A DNA stretch of 64,000 nt from positions 1 to 64,000 of the forward strand of contig NZ_BBWK01000017.1 in the NCBI RefSeq assembly GCF_001463765.1, read 5' to 3'. Source of the DNA: Aureimonas sp. AU4. GTDB taxonomy: Bacteria; Pseudomonadota; Alphaproteobacteria; Rhizobiales; Rhizobiaceae. Below the pieces are notes generated by a model. That model was not told the DNA's origin. It saw only the letters and a program-made list of their open reading frames with translations, and did no database searches. Both the position numbers and the translations under genes were made by a program. Shown in pieces: positions 43,910 through 52,987 of this stretch (the first letter of the stretch is position 1; every line of letters begins with the position of its first letter).

Positions 43910-45685
43910 ATGACCCTCGATCAAGCGCTCGCCTTCGGTCTCGTGGGACTGACGGTGGCGGGCTTCGCCTGGGGGCGGCTGCCCTACGACCTGGTGGCCC
44001 TGGTCGGCCTCCTGGCGGGCATGGTGCTCGGCATCGTGCCGGTGAAGAGCGCGTTCTCGGGCTTCTCCGACGACGTGGTGGTGATCGTGGTGGGCGCCCT
44101 GCTCGTCTCGGCCGCGATCTCGCGCTCGGGCGTGGTCGAGGACATCATGCGCCCCGTCATGCCCTTCATGCGAACCGCGCAGCGGCAGGTGACGGTGCTG
44201 GTGGGGGCGGTGACGCTTCTGTCGATGATCACCAAGAACGTCGGTGCGCTCGCCATGTTCATGCCGGTGGCCGCCCAGGTCTCGCGCAAGAACGGCACCT
44301 CGATCTCGCAGCTCCTGATGCCCATGGCCTTCGGCTCGCTGATCGGCGGCCTCGTGACGCTGGTCGGCACCTCGCCCAACATCATCGTGTCGAAGATCCG
44401 GCAGGACGTGACGGGCGAGCCGTTCCGCATGTTCGACTACGCGCCGGTCGGGCTCGGCGTCGCCCTCACGGGCTTCGTGTTCCTGAGCCTTGCCTCGAAC
44501 CTCATCCCCAAGCGCCGCCCGGCGGGCGGGGCGGACGAGGCCTTCGCGCTCGACGCCTATACGGCGGAGGCCGAACTCGGCACGGGCTCGCCCTATGCGG
44601 GCCGCACGGTCGCCGAGCTGGAGCAGGCCGCCGACAACGACATCGCCGTGCGCACCGTGATCCGGGAGCGCTTCCGGCGCATGGACGCCTCGCCCGACAT
44701 GGTGCTGCGGGCGGGCGACACGCTGCTCCTGGGCGGCGAGCCGGAGGGCATCGAGCGGGCCGTGGCGCGCGCCGGCCTGGCGCTGACCGGCGAGGGCGTC
44801 GCGCCGCGCGGCGACGTCGAGACCGAGAGCGTGGTGGAGGGCGTCGTCACGCCCCAGTCGCCCGCGATCGGCTCGCGCATCGACCGGCTCGCGCTTCCCT
44901 CCGCGCACGGCGTCTCGGTGCTGGCGGTGAGCCGGGGCGGCGAGCCGATCCGGCGGCGCCTCCAGACGCTGCGCCTGCGCGAGGGCGACGTCCTGGTCCT
45001 GAAGGGCACGAGCGAGACCGTGCCGCCGGCGCTCGCCGCGCTTCGCGTCCTGCCGCTCGCCGAGCGCTCCATCGCGCTCGGGCGCAGCCGTCGCTCCTTC
45101 CTGCCGCTCGGCGTGCTGCTGGTGGCCATGGTCCTGACCGCGCTCGGCGTGATCAGCGCGGTGGCCGCCTTCTTCGGCGCCGCCGTGGTGCTCCTGATGC
45201 TGCGCGTCATGAGCATGCGCGAGGCCTACGAGACGGTGGAGGCGTCCGTGATCGTGCTCCTGGCCGCGCTCATTCCGCTCTCCGAGGCGATCCAGACGAC
45301 GGGGGGAACCGACGTCATCGCCGGTTGGCTGAGCCATCTCGTCCAGGGCTTCTCGCCGCTGGCCTCGCTTTTCGTGGTGACGGTGCTCGCCATGGCCGTC
45401 ACCCCGTTCCTGAACAACGCGGCGACGGTGCTGATGCTCGGGCCCATCGCGGCATCGCTCGCCACCCGGCTCGGCCTGTCGCCGGACCCGTTCCTGATGG
45501 CGGTGGCGATCGGGGCGGCCTGCGACTTCCTGACCCCGATCGGCCACCAGTGCAACACGATCGTCATGGCGCCGGGCGGCTACCGCTTCGGCGACTACTG
45601 GCGCCTCGGCCTGCCGCTTTCGCTGATCGTGCTCTTCGTGGGCGTGCCCCTGATCAGCGTGTTCTGGCCCGTCGTGCCGGGCTGA
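43910..45685 (+). CDS. SLC13/DASS-type carrier with two TrkA-C domains
   Basis: 591-aa inner-membrane transporter. Two membrane halves (about 1-195 and 385-590) with the inverted-repeat loops SMITKNVGALAMFMPVA and TPFLNNAATVLMLGP. Between them lie two cytoplasmic RCK_C (TrkA-C) domains (about 205-375). This arrangement is typical of sodium-coupled sulfate/dicarboxylate-type carriers (SLC13, SAC1-like). Substrate not evident. Divergent from the hybrid kinase gene, about 100 bp away. Confidence 0.85.
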   Translation: MTLDQALAFGLVGLTVAGFAWGRLPYDLVALVGLLAGMVLGIVPVKSAFSGFSDDVVVIVVGALLVSAAISRSGVVEDIMRPVMPFMRTAQRQVTVLVGAVTLLSMITKNVGALAMFMPVAAQVSRKNGTSISQLLMPMAFGSLIGGLVTLVGTSPNIIVSKIRQDVTGEPFRMFDYAPVGLGVALTGFVFLSLASNLIPKRRPAGGADEAFALDAYTAEAELGTGSPYAGRTVAELEQAADNDIAVRTVIRERFRRMDASPDMVLRAGDTLLLGGEPEGIERAVARAGLALTGEGVAPRGDVETESVVEGVVTPQSPAIGSRIDRLALPSAHGVSVLAVSRGGEPIRRRLQTLRLREGDVLVLKGTSETVPPALAALRVLPLAERSIALGRSRRSFLPLGVLLVAMVLTALGVISAVAAFFGAAVVLLMLRVMSMREAYETVEASVIVLLAALIPLSEAIQTTGGTDVIAGWLSHLVQGFSPLASLFVVTVLAMAVTPFLNNAATVLMLGPIAASLATRLGLSPDPFLMAVAIGAACDFLTPIGHQCNTIVMAPGGYRFGDYWRLGLPLSLIVLFVGVPLISVFWPVVPG

Positions 45686-45822
45686 GACAGGAGCGGCGCG
45701 TCCGAACGTGCGATGCGGGGTGCGATTGCCGGCGGTGGATCGAGAGGCTCCGCAAGCCTTGCCTGATCCTTGGCGCGGGTCTCGACGCGACCGCGCATCA
45801 TCCCGGCCGTCGCTCGCCCCCG

Positions 45823-46215
45823 CTACCGATCGGCCCGTCCCTGCTCGAAGCCGGCCCCTGCCCGCTCGATGTCGGGACCATGGGTCAGCGCCCACGCGCA
45901 CAGCGCCTCGAAGGGCTGGCGCAGCGAGTGGCCGAGCGGCGTGATGGCGTACTCCACGCCGATCGGGGCGGTCGGCAGGACGGTTCGCGTCACGAGTCCG
46001 TTGCGCTCCAGTCGCTTCAGGGCGTCCGCGAGCGCCTTGTGCGTGATGCCGTCCAGCCGGCGCTTGATCTCGTTGAAGCGCGCCGGCCTCGGGCACAGCA
46101 CCGTCAGGATCAGGATCGTCCACTTGTCCGCGATCCGGTCCAGAACCGGACGGATGCGGACCATGTCGGCGCGCGCCTGCTCCGACAAGGCGGCCAGTTC
46201 GGTATCGTCGGGCAT
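45823..46215 (-). CDS. HxlR-family transcriptional regulator
   Basis: 130-aa winged-helix regulator: RIADKWTILILTVL (about 27-40), FNEIKRRLDGITHKALADALKRLERNGLV (about 47-75) and a wing ending GVEYAITPLGHSL. Cysteines C41 and C106 are present; some HxlR proteins sense quinones or aldehydes through Cys. Transcribed divergently from an SDR oxidoreductase 82 bp away, a common HxlR arrangement, so it probably represses that gene. Confidence 0.9.
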   Translation of the reverse strand: MPDDTELAALSEQARADMVRIRPVLDRIADKWTILILTVLCPRPARFNEIKRRLDGITHKALADALKRLERNGLVTRTVLPTAPIGVEYAITPLGHSLRQPFEALCAWALTHGPDIERAGAGFEQGRADR

Positions 46216-46245
46216 ATCTAGGCTCTTCAAAGTGCGTTCTTGCGA

Positions 46246-46268
46246 CCAGATACCCGTCGTATATCTGG
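46246..46268. promoter_or_regulatory. operator-like inverted repeat between hxlR and SDR genes
   Basis: ccagata (46246-46252) and tatctgg (46262-46268): a perfect 7-bp inverted repeat with a 9-bp spacer in the 82-bp divergent region, well placed for an HxlR dimer. Confidence 0.5.
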
Positions 46269-46297
46269 GTGCCGTCGCTGAACAAGGAGCATGCGCG

Positions 46298-47029
46298 ATG
46301 GCAAGAGTTGAGAACAAGACCGCACTCGTGGTCGGGGGTGCGAAGGGCATCGGGCTGGCGATCGCCGAACGCCTGTCGGCGGAAGGCGCGACCGTCTTTC
46401 TGACCGGGCGACGGGCCGACGAGGTGAAGGCCGCCGCGGCCAGACTCGGCGAAAAGGCACGCGGGCTGGTGGCCGATGCCAGCGCGCCGGAGGACCTGTC
46501 GCGCGTCGTCGCGGCGGTGACGCAGGAGCGGGGACGCCTGGATCTCCTCGTCCTGAACGCCGGCCTGTCGGAGCCGGCCTCGATCGCAGACCAGACGCCC
46601 GAGCATTTCGACCGCCACTTCGCGGTGAACGTGGGCGGCATGGTGTTCGGTATCCAGGCGGCCCTCCCCGCGATGGGCGACGGCGCCTCCGTGGTCCTGA
46701 TGGGCTCGATCGCGGACAATGCGGGCCTTCCCCCCTACGGCACCTACGCGGCCACCAAGGCGGCGGTCCGGTCCTATGCCCGCACCTGGGCCGCGGAGCT
46801 CGCGTCCCGGGGCATCCGCGTCAACGTCGTGGCGCCCGGCCCCACGGACACGGACATGATGGCGGCCGTGCCCGAGGAGGGGCGCAGAGCCCTGATCGCG
46901 CCGATTCCGCTGGGTCGCATGGCGCGCCCCGACGAGGTGGCCGCCGCCACGCTGTTTCTTCTCAGCGACGAGGCGAGCTTCATCACGGGCGCCGAGCTCT
47001 GCGTCGACGGCGGCATGCGGCAGGTCTAG
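46298..47029 (+). CDS. short-chain dehydrogenase/reductase
   Basis: 243-aa classical SDR oxidoreductase. Cofactor motif GGAKGIG (about 13-19), NAG (about 89-91), catalytic Ser in MGSIADN, and YxxxK in YGTYAATK. Arg residues after the second beta strand (TGRRADEV) favour NADP(H). The substrate is unknown; the divergent HxlR gene suggests induction by an electrophile. ATG 46298 with AAGGAG upstream was chosen over an out-of-frame ATG 7 bp earlier. Confidence 0.9.
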   Translation: MARVENKTALVVGGAKGIGLAIAERLSAEGATVFLTGRRADEVKAAAARLGEKARGLVADASAPEDLSRVVAAVTQERGRLDLLVLNAGLSEPASIADQTPEHFDRHFAVNVGGMVFGIQAALPAMGDGASVVLMGSIADNAGLPPYGTYAATKAAVRSYARTWAAELASRGIRVNVVAPGPTDTDMMAAVPEEGRRALIAPIPLGRMARPDEVAAATLFLLSDEASFITGAELCVDGGMRQV

Positions 47030-47122
47030 CGGCAACCGTCCCTGGCGCGTCGCATCCGCTTCCGACCGCATCGGCTCGGGAGCGGACCGCCGGCCTCCGG
47101 CCTGCGGTCGTCGCGGCCGCCG

Positions 47123-48577
47123 TCAGATGGCGAGCGGGGGCGTGCGCCCGTCGTCCTCGAGCTCCCATTCGGCCTGCCATGCGCCCGCGCGCCGCTCGAG
47201 CACCAGGAAGTTGCGCTGGCCCGTGTAGGGCGCGCTGCGTCCCGGCAGCGGGCGCACGCGCATCGGCCGGCTCTTCAGCGGAGAGTGACCGAGCCGGGAC
47301 AAAAGGCCGAGACCGGCCGAGAAGAGGCGCGGCGGGCGGGGATGGGTGATGCCGGACGCGACCAGCTGGTGCAGCGTCGCGCCGTTCCGGAGCCGCATCG
47401 TGCCGCGCGTGGCGAGGTGGATCTCGCCCGACAGAACGGTCACCGGCGCGCCGTCCTCCTCGTTCTCGCGCGCCAGCCGCAGGAGGAAGCGCCGCCACTC
47501 GTCGCGGTGCGCCCGGCTCTGCCACTGGTCGCGCAGGTCGTCCTCGTACTTGTTGACACCGGGATAGAAGTCGAGAAGCGCCTCCACCAGCGACAGGCGC
47601 GGCCCGATCGCCGGCACGCTGGAGACGACGATGCGCCGATCCCCCTTGGGCAGGCGCTCCAGCGACCGCTCGAAGGCGCGCCAGCCCGCCTCCCCCATGA
47701 CGCGATCGGGCAGGCGTTCGGAGCGCAGGTCGGGTGCCACGACGCCGAAGCCCGGAAAACCCGCGCCCTGCGACAGGCTCGTCCCGCTCGGGTCGAGGCA
47801 GGTATCGGGCAGCCGGCCGGGCTCGCCCCCCAGCTGGAACAGGACGAACATCTCGCGCGCCGCCTCGAACAGGCCGAGCGCCACGGGGCTCGCCTGGAGC
47901 GAAGCGGGATGGCTGCCCCAGCCGTCGAAGATGTCGTGGTCGTCCCAGATCATGATCGAGGGCACGCGGGCCAGAAGCTCGCGGGCGGCGGGCTGGAGCA
48001 GGAGCGCGAGATAGCGCCGGAAGAAGTAGCGCCGCACCGCCTCGCGCATCTCGGCGGTCCAGCGGACGCCCGGGCGCTCCTCGTTTGGCAACTCGTTCCA
48101 GCGCCGCGTCTCGGGATGGCTGTCCACCGCCTCGTCGGCATAGAGCTGGTCGCCGCCATGGAGGAGGAGCGCGAAGGGACGGCGGCGATGCTCGTCGAGG
48201 AGCCGGCGCCACAGGACGTCGCGGTCCTCGTGCTCGCGGTCCTCGTCGCCGTTCTCCTGCCCGTTGCAGGACACGAAGGCAATGGCGAGGTCGCCCGTCA
48301 GGTCGCTCGCGACGGCGTAGCGCGTCCCGTCCATCGCGTAGCTCATGCCCTCGGCCTGCGCCGGCAGCTCGAAGTCGAGTCCCCAGACGGCGCGCCCGAA
48401 GAGCGTGGCGCGGCGCTCCATGGCGCGCGCCTCGAAGCCCTCGGCCTCGAGGCGGGGCGCGGGCGCCGTGTCGGGCGTCACCGCGACGGCGGAGAGGCGA
48501 AGCGTCCGCGCGTCGGCGCCGCGCGCAAAGAGGATGGGGCCCGCCGTTTCCGGCAGGCGTTGGGTGTCGTCGCTCAC
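47123..48577 (-). CDS. PhoD-like phosphatase/phosphodiesterase
   Basis: 484-aa protein of the alkaline phosphatase D / PhoD-like family. Metal-binding segments include FVSCNG (about 102-107), LLLHGGDQLYAD (about 138-149), IMIWDDHDIFDGWG (about 208-221) and LSGEIHLA (about 388-395). No signal peptide is visible, unlike classical PhoD, so it likely acts in the cytoplasm. It lies 105 bp downstream of an ABC importer operon on the same strand. Confidence 0.82.
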   Translation of the reverse strand: MSDDTQRLPETAGPILFARGADARTLRLSAVAVTPDTAPAPRLEAEGFEARAMERRATLFGRAVWGLDFELPAQAEGMSYAMDGTRYAVASDLTGDLAIAFVSCNGQENGDEDREHEDRDVLWRRLLDEHRRRPFALLLHGGDQLYADEAVDSHPETRRWNELPNEERPGVRWTAEMREAVRRYFFRRYLALLLQPAARELLARVPSIMIWDDHDIFDGWGSHPASLQASPVALGLFEAAREMFVLFQLGGEPGRLPDTCLDPSGTSLSQGAGFPGFGVVAPDLRSERLPDRVMGEAGWRAFERSLERLPKGDRRIVVSSVPAIGPRLSLVEALLDFYPGVNKYEDDLRDQWQSRAHRDEWRRFLLRLARENEEDGAPVTVLSGEIHLATRGTMRLRNGATLHQLVASGITHPRPPRLFSAGLGLLSRLGHSPLKSRPMRVRPLPGRSAPYTGQRNFLVLERRAGAWQAEWELEDDGRTPPLAI

Positions 48578-48682
48578 GTGAAATTCGCCGCCCTCAGCTC
48601 CTGGATTGCCCCCGGCGCTGCATGTCGGGCGCGCGCGCCGTCCTGCAAGACCCGGGCGCGACAGGTCGCGGGCGCGCGGGCC

Positions 48683-49801
48683 TCAGGCGTCGATCGCCTG
48701 CGCGCCCCGCTCGCTCGCCGTGCGCATCTGCGGGCGGTGCGTCGCGCCGGTCGCGGCATCCAGACACTGGACGTCGGCGGGCGAGAAGAAGACCGTCACC
48801 GTCTCGCCGCGCTGCGGCGGGGGCGCGGCGGGATCGTTGAACGTGTCGATCAGGAGCTCGCCCGAACCGAAGCGGGCGCGCACCCGCACCACCGAGCCGA
48901 GGAAGGCGACGTCGCTGATCGTGCCCTTCAGGGCGTTGGAGCGCTCGCGCGAGGGATGCAGCGACAGGGACTCGGGCCGCAGCGCCAGCGTCACGCGGTC
49001 GCCGGGCTTGCCGCCGGGCACCTCGGCCTCGATCTCCTGGCCGGCCACGATCGCGCGGTCGCCGAAGGCCACCTCGCCGTCGAGCAGGCTGAGCGTGCCC
49101 ACGAACGAGGCGACGAAGCGGGTGCGGGGCCGGTTGTAGATCTCGAAGGGCGTGCCGACCTGCTCGGCGCGGCCCTCGCTCATGACCACGATGCGGTCCG
49201 ACATGGAGAGCGCCTCCTCCTGGTCGTGGGTCACGAAGATCGTGGTGATGCCCAGGGACCGCTGGAGCTCGCGGATCTCCTCGCGGAGCGACACGCGGAT
49301 CTTGGCGTCGAGCGCCGAGAGCGGCTCGTCGAGCAGCAGCACGCGCGGGCGCGGCGCGATGGCACGTGCGAGCGCCACGCGCTGCTGCTGGCCGCCAGAG
49401 AGCTGGTAGGGATAGCGGTCGGCCACGTGCGGCAGGCCGATCAGGCGCAACATCTCCTCGACGCGCGCCGCCCGCTCCTCGCGGCCCATGCCGGCGATGC
49501 GCAGGCCGAAGGCGACGTTGTCGGCCACCGTCATGTTGGGAAACAGGGCGTAGGCCTGGAACACCATGCCGATGCGCCGCTCGTTGGGCGGCAGACGCGT
49601 CACGTCCTGCCCGTCGATGCGAACGAGCCCGGCGCTGGGCGTCTCGAAGCCCGCCACGATGCGCAGCATCGTGGTCTTGCCGCAGCCCGACGGCCCGAGA
49701 AAGGACACGAACTCGCCCCGCTCCACCGAGAGCGAGAAGTGGTGGACCACCGTGGTCGCGCCGAAGCTCTTCTGGACGTCCTCGATCTCGAGAAAGCTCA
49801 T
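48683..49801 (-). CDS. ABC importer ATPase (PotA/PhnT/FbpC-type)
   Basis: 372-aa ATPase with Walker A GPSGCGKTT (36-44), Q-loop, signature LSGGQQQR, Walker B and D-loop DEPLSALD, and a C-terminal TOBE regulatory domain (about 285-350). The family serves spermidine, Fe3+ or aminoethylphosphonate importers. ATG 49801 overlaps the stop of the second permease gene (ATGA). Last transport gene of a four-gene unit. Confidence 0.92.
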   Translation of the reverse strand: MSFLEIEDVQKSFGATTVVHHFSLSVERGEFVSFLGPSGCGKTTMLRIVAGFETPSAGLVRIDGQDVTRLPPNERRIGMVFQAYALFPNMTVADNVAFGLRIAGMGREERAARVEEMLRLIGLPHVADRYPYQLSGGQQQRVALARAIAPRPRVLLLDEPLSALDAKIRVSLREEIRELQRSLGITTIFVTHDQEEALSMSDRIVVMSEGRAEQVGTPFEIYNRPRTRFVASFVGTLSLLDGEVAFGDRAIVAGQEIEAEVPGGKPGDRVTLALRPESLSLHPSRERSNALKGTISDVAFLGSVVRVRARFGSGELLIDTFNDPAAPPPQRGETVTVFFSPADVQCLDAATGATHRPQMRTASERGAQAIDA

Positions 49802-50610
49802 CGCCCACGCCTTCCAATTTTGAGCAGCGCGCGCGGACGCCCCGGCGCGCCGCCGCCGGCCAGCTGCAGCAGGATCATGCAGCCCCAGGTCACCGCGAAC
49901 GCGATGATGGCGAGGGCCGCGGGTTCATAGGCGCGGTTGGCGCCGACATTCTGGAGGTAGGGACCGAAGGCCGGGCGGTTCAGGAGGCTCGCCAGGACGA
50001 ACTCGCCGATCACGATGGCGAACGTCAGGAAGGCGCCCGACAGGACCGCGGCCCTGACGTTCGGCAGGATCACGCGCAGGAGCACGACGTGGCGCTTGGC
50101 GCCGAGGCTCTCGGCGGCCTCGGTCAGCGTGCGGATGTCGATCGCCTGGAGGCCCGTGTCGACCGCGCGGTACATGTAGGGAAGCGACAGGACGGTGTAG
50201 CCGAACACGATCAGGACGTTGGTGCCCCAGAGCGTGGAAGTGAAGGGCAGCCAGGACGAGGAGTTGTAGAGGCGCAGGTAGCCGAACACGAGCACGATCG
50301 GCGGGATCACGAGCGGCAGGAGCGTGATGAACTCCACCAGCGGCCGGAGCCTCGGCAGGCGCAGGCGCACCCAGTAGGCGGTGGGCACGACGATCAGCGC
50401 GCCGAGCACGATCGTGGCGAGCGCGCAGACCGTGGAGAACAGGAAGGTCTCCTGGAAGCGCTGGTCGGCGAAGACCACGCGGTAGCTCTGGAAGCTCCAG
50501 GTGCCGCGCACCATGCCGAGCGAGAACTGGAACGTCGCCCAGAGCGGCAGGAGGAAGTAGAGGGCGCCGAGGAGCACGATGGCTCCCGCGCCGATCCGTC
50601 GGGCGGTCAT
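49798..50610 (-). CDS. ABC importer permease 2
   Basis: 270-aa inner-membrane permease with six predicted helices and the EAA loop (EAAESLGAKRHVVLLRVILP, about 164-183) that contacts the ATPase. PotC/PhnV-like. Its ATG overlaps the stop of permease 1 by 4 nt. Confidence 0.92.
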   Translation of the reverse strand: MTARRIGAGAIVLLGALYFLLPLWATFQFSLGMVRGTWSFQSYRVVFADQRFQETFLFSTVCALATIVLGALIVVPTAYWVRLRLPRLRPLVEFITLLPLVIPPIVLVFGYLRLYNSSSWLPFTSTLWGTNVLIVFGYTVLSLPYMYRAVDTGLQAIDIRTLTEAAESLGAKRHVVLLRVILPNVRAAVLSGAFLTFAIVIGEFVLASLLNRPAFGPYLQNVGANRAYEPAALAIIAFAVTWGCMILLQLAGGGAPGRPRALLKIGRRGR

Positions 50611-51527
50611 CGCAGCCACCTCTCCGAGCGCGATCGAAGGACGATGTAGAGGATGTTGGAAAGGCCGGTGATGGCGATCATGCCGACCGCCAGCGCGTAG
50701 CCGAGGTTCGGGTTGTAGAGGACGTCGCCCCGGATCTGCGCGTAGAGGAGGATCGGCACGATGTTGAGCGAGGAGCCGGTCAGCGCATAGGCGGTTGCGA
50801 TCGCGCCGAAGCTGTTGGCGAAGAGAAGCAGGAAGCAGCCCATCAGGCTCGGAAAAAGCACGGGCAGCGCCACCATGCGCCAGTACTGCCAGCGCGTGGC
50901 GCCGAGGATCGAGGCGGCCTCGCGCCATTCGCGCTTCAGGCCGTCCAGCGCCGGCGTGATGATGAGGACCATCAGCGGGATCTGGAAGTAGAGATAGGTG
51001 ATCGTCAGGCCCCAGAAGCTCAGGAGGTTGAAGCCGAGCCGGTAGAGGTTGAGGCCGAAGGCGTCGTTGAGGAACCAGGTGACGAGGCCGATGCGCCCGA
51101 GCGTCGCGATGAAGGCGAAGGCGAGCGGGATGCCGGCGAAGTTCGAGGCGACGCCCGAGAAGGTCACGACGCCCGAGCGGATGACGCGCGGCAGGCCTCC
51201 GTGGACGATGGCATAGGCGAGCGCGAAGCCGATCAGGGCGCCGAGCGCGGCCGAGGCGAGGCTGACGCGGATCGAGATCGAGAAGGCCGCCATGATCTGC
51301 GGCTGGAACAGGGCGCCGATATTGGCGAGCGTCCATTCCCCGGCCGGGTTCTGGAAGGCGCCAAGAACGAGATAGAGCGTCGGCCCGATCAGGAAGAGAA
51401 GGGCGAACAGGAAGAAGGGCACGACGCCGAGCAGCGCCAGGGAACCCGCACCGGCGGTCGCGCGGAAGCGGGGCCGGCCCGTCGTGGCCCGTCCGGTTGC
51501 GGGAACGCCGTCCGTGATCGCCGTCAT
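50607..51527 (-). CDS. ABC importer permease 1
   Basis: 306-aa inner-membrane permease of the PotB/PhnU type. First helix about 32-55; EAA loop EAASILGATRWQYWRMVALP (about 196-215). Follows the binding-protein gene after an 83-bp gap containing a strong hairpin, and is translationally coupled to permease 2. Confidence 0.92.
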   Translation of the reverse strand: MTAITDGVPATGRATTGRPRFRATAGAGSLALLGVVPFFLFALLFLIGPTLYLVLGAFQNPAGEWTLANIGALFQPQIMAAFSISIRVSLASAALGALIGFALAYAIVHGGLPRVIRSGVVTFSGVASNFAGIPLAFAFIATLGRIGLVTWFLNDAFGLNLYRLGFNLLSFWGLTITYLYFQIPLMVLIITPALDGLKREWREAASILGATRWQYWRMVALPVLFPSLMGCFLLLFANSFGAIATAYALTGSSLNIVPILLYAQIRGDVLYNPNLGYALAVGMIAITGLSNILYIVLRSRSERWLR

Positions 51528-51565
51528 GAGGGTCTCATGTCATCCTTGCCGCGCGGGCTCGAAGA

Positions 51566-51596
51566 CCCCCCGCGCCGGCCGGACCGGCGCGGGGGG
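51566..51596 (-). terminator. intercistronic hairpin after the binding-protein gene
   Basis: Perfect 13-bp GC stem, ccccccgcgccgg (51566-51578) with its complement (51584-51596), loop of five. Such hairpins commonly protect the binding-protein mRNA or attenuate downstream genes; there is no T-run. Confidence 0.6.
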
Positions 51597-51610
51597 CGAT
51601 GGGTCGATCG

Positions 51611-52726
51611 TTACTGGACCTTGGCGCCCACGACCTCGTCCCACTTGGTCGTGACGTCGGCCTTCACGGCGTTCTGCACCTCGACCGAGGGGAACTTGGC
51701 GGTCTCGTAGGCCGCCGCGGGCGGCAGGCGGTCGAGCAGGTCCTTCGGGATCTTGCCGGCCTTGGCCATCTCGTTGAAGCGGATCGGGTGGCAGTAGCCC
51801 TTGAGGTAGGTCAGCTGGCCCTCGTCGGAGTAGAGATACTCCATCCAGAGCTTCGCGGCGTTCGGGTGCGGCGCGTAGGCGCTGATCGCCTGCACGTAGA
51901 CGCCGGCCACCACGCCCGTCTTAGGCACCACCACCTCGACCGCCGGGTTGCCGGCCAGCGTGTCGCGCGAGGACAGGGCGTTGTAGTCCCAGCGGATCAT
52001 GATCGGCGTCGTGCCCTGCGCGAGCGAGGCGGGCTTGCCGATCACGGGCACGAAGTTGCCGGCGGAGTTGAGCTGCTTGAAGAAGTCGAGGCCGGCGGCC
52101 GCCACCTCGGCGGGCGAGCCGTTCGGCGCCTTGGAGAGGCCGGCGGCGTAGACGGCCTGAATGGCCTGTGCCGAGGCGCGCGGGTCGCCGGCGAGCGCGA
52201 CCGAGTTGGCGTAGTCGGACTTCAGGAGGTCCGCCCAGTCCTGCGGCGGGTTCGACACGAGGTCCTTGTTCACCTCGAAGGTGAGGACGCCGTAGTAGTC
52301 GCCGTACCAGTAGCCGTCGGCGTCCTTGGCCTCGGCGGGGATCTCGCTCCAGGTCGCGACCTTGTAGGGCTGGATCAGCTTGTCGGTCTTGGCCTGCGGG
52401 CCGAAGGACAGGCCGACGTCGATCACGTCGGGGGCCTGCGGGCCGGTATTGCCCTGGTTGGCCTTGATGGCCTCGATCTCGTCGGCCGAGCCGGCGTCGG
52501 GGTTCAGCTCGTTGACGGCGAGGCCGTACTTGGCCTTGAAGCTCGAGATCATCTCGCCGTAGTTGCACCAGTCGTGCGGGAGCGCGATCGTGGTGAGCGA
52601 GCCTTCCTTCTTGGCGGCGGCCACCAGCTCGTCCATGCCCTGCGCGAGCGCGGCCGGAGCCGTGGAGCCGAGCGCCACGCCCGCCAGTGCCGCGAGACAG
52701 ACGCCGCGCTTGAACAATTCCTTCAT
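51611..52726 (-). CDS. ABC importer periplasmic substrate-binding protein
   Basis: 371-aa exported solute-binding protein of the PotD/AfuA/PhnS class (bacterial extracellular family 1). Signal peptide about 1-29 (ending ALAQ). Two-lobed body with LTTIALPHDWCNYGEMISSFKAKYGL near the start and APDVIDVGLSFGPQAK at about 118-133. The ligand is not determined by sequence; polyamine, ferric, phosphonate or sugar-phosphate are all possible. GGAG precedes ATG 52726. First gene of its operon and divergent from a PHP phosphoesterase. Confidence 0.9.
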   Translation of the reverse strand: MKELFKRGVCLAALAGVALGSTAPAALAQGMDELVAAAKKEGSLTTIALPHDWCNYGEMISSFKAKYGLAVNELNPDAGSADEIEAIKANQGNTGPQAPDVIDVGLSFGPQAKTDKLIQPYKVATWSEIPAEAKDADGYWYGDYYGVLTFEVNKDLVSNPPQDWADLLKSDYANSVALAGDPRASAQAIQAVYAAGLSKAPNGSPAEVAAAGLDFFKQLNSAGNFVPVIGKPASLAQGTTPIMIRWDYNALSSRDTLAGNPAVEVVVPKTGVVAGVYVQAISAYAPHPNAAKLWMEYLYSDEGQLTYLKGYCHPIRFNEMAKAGKIPKDLLDRLPPAAAYETAKFPSVEVQNAVKADVTTKWDEVVGAKVQ

Positions 52727-52987
52727 CCGACCGCTCCAGCCTGGCCGCCTGATCGCGGCCTTGTTGTTCGAGGCGGGCCTTGTCGCCCGCCGGGGCCCCG
52801 TATCACCGACGCGTGACACTTGCGTGTCGCCTCGCGCGCCGTCCTATCGGGCGCGATGGGTCGATGCCCGCCGTGACGAGACGGCGTTGCGGCATGTGAG
52901 AGCCTTTGCGAAGGACGGGCAAGCAAAAAAGCGCAACATGGGACTGGTAGAGGCCGCTTCGCACACCAAACGGACTTTCGGAGACCC

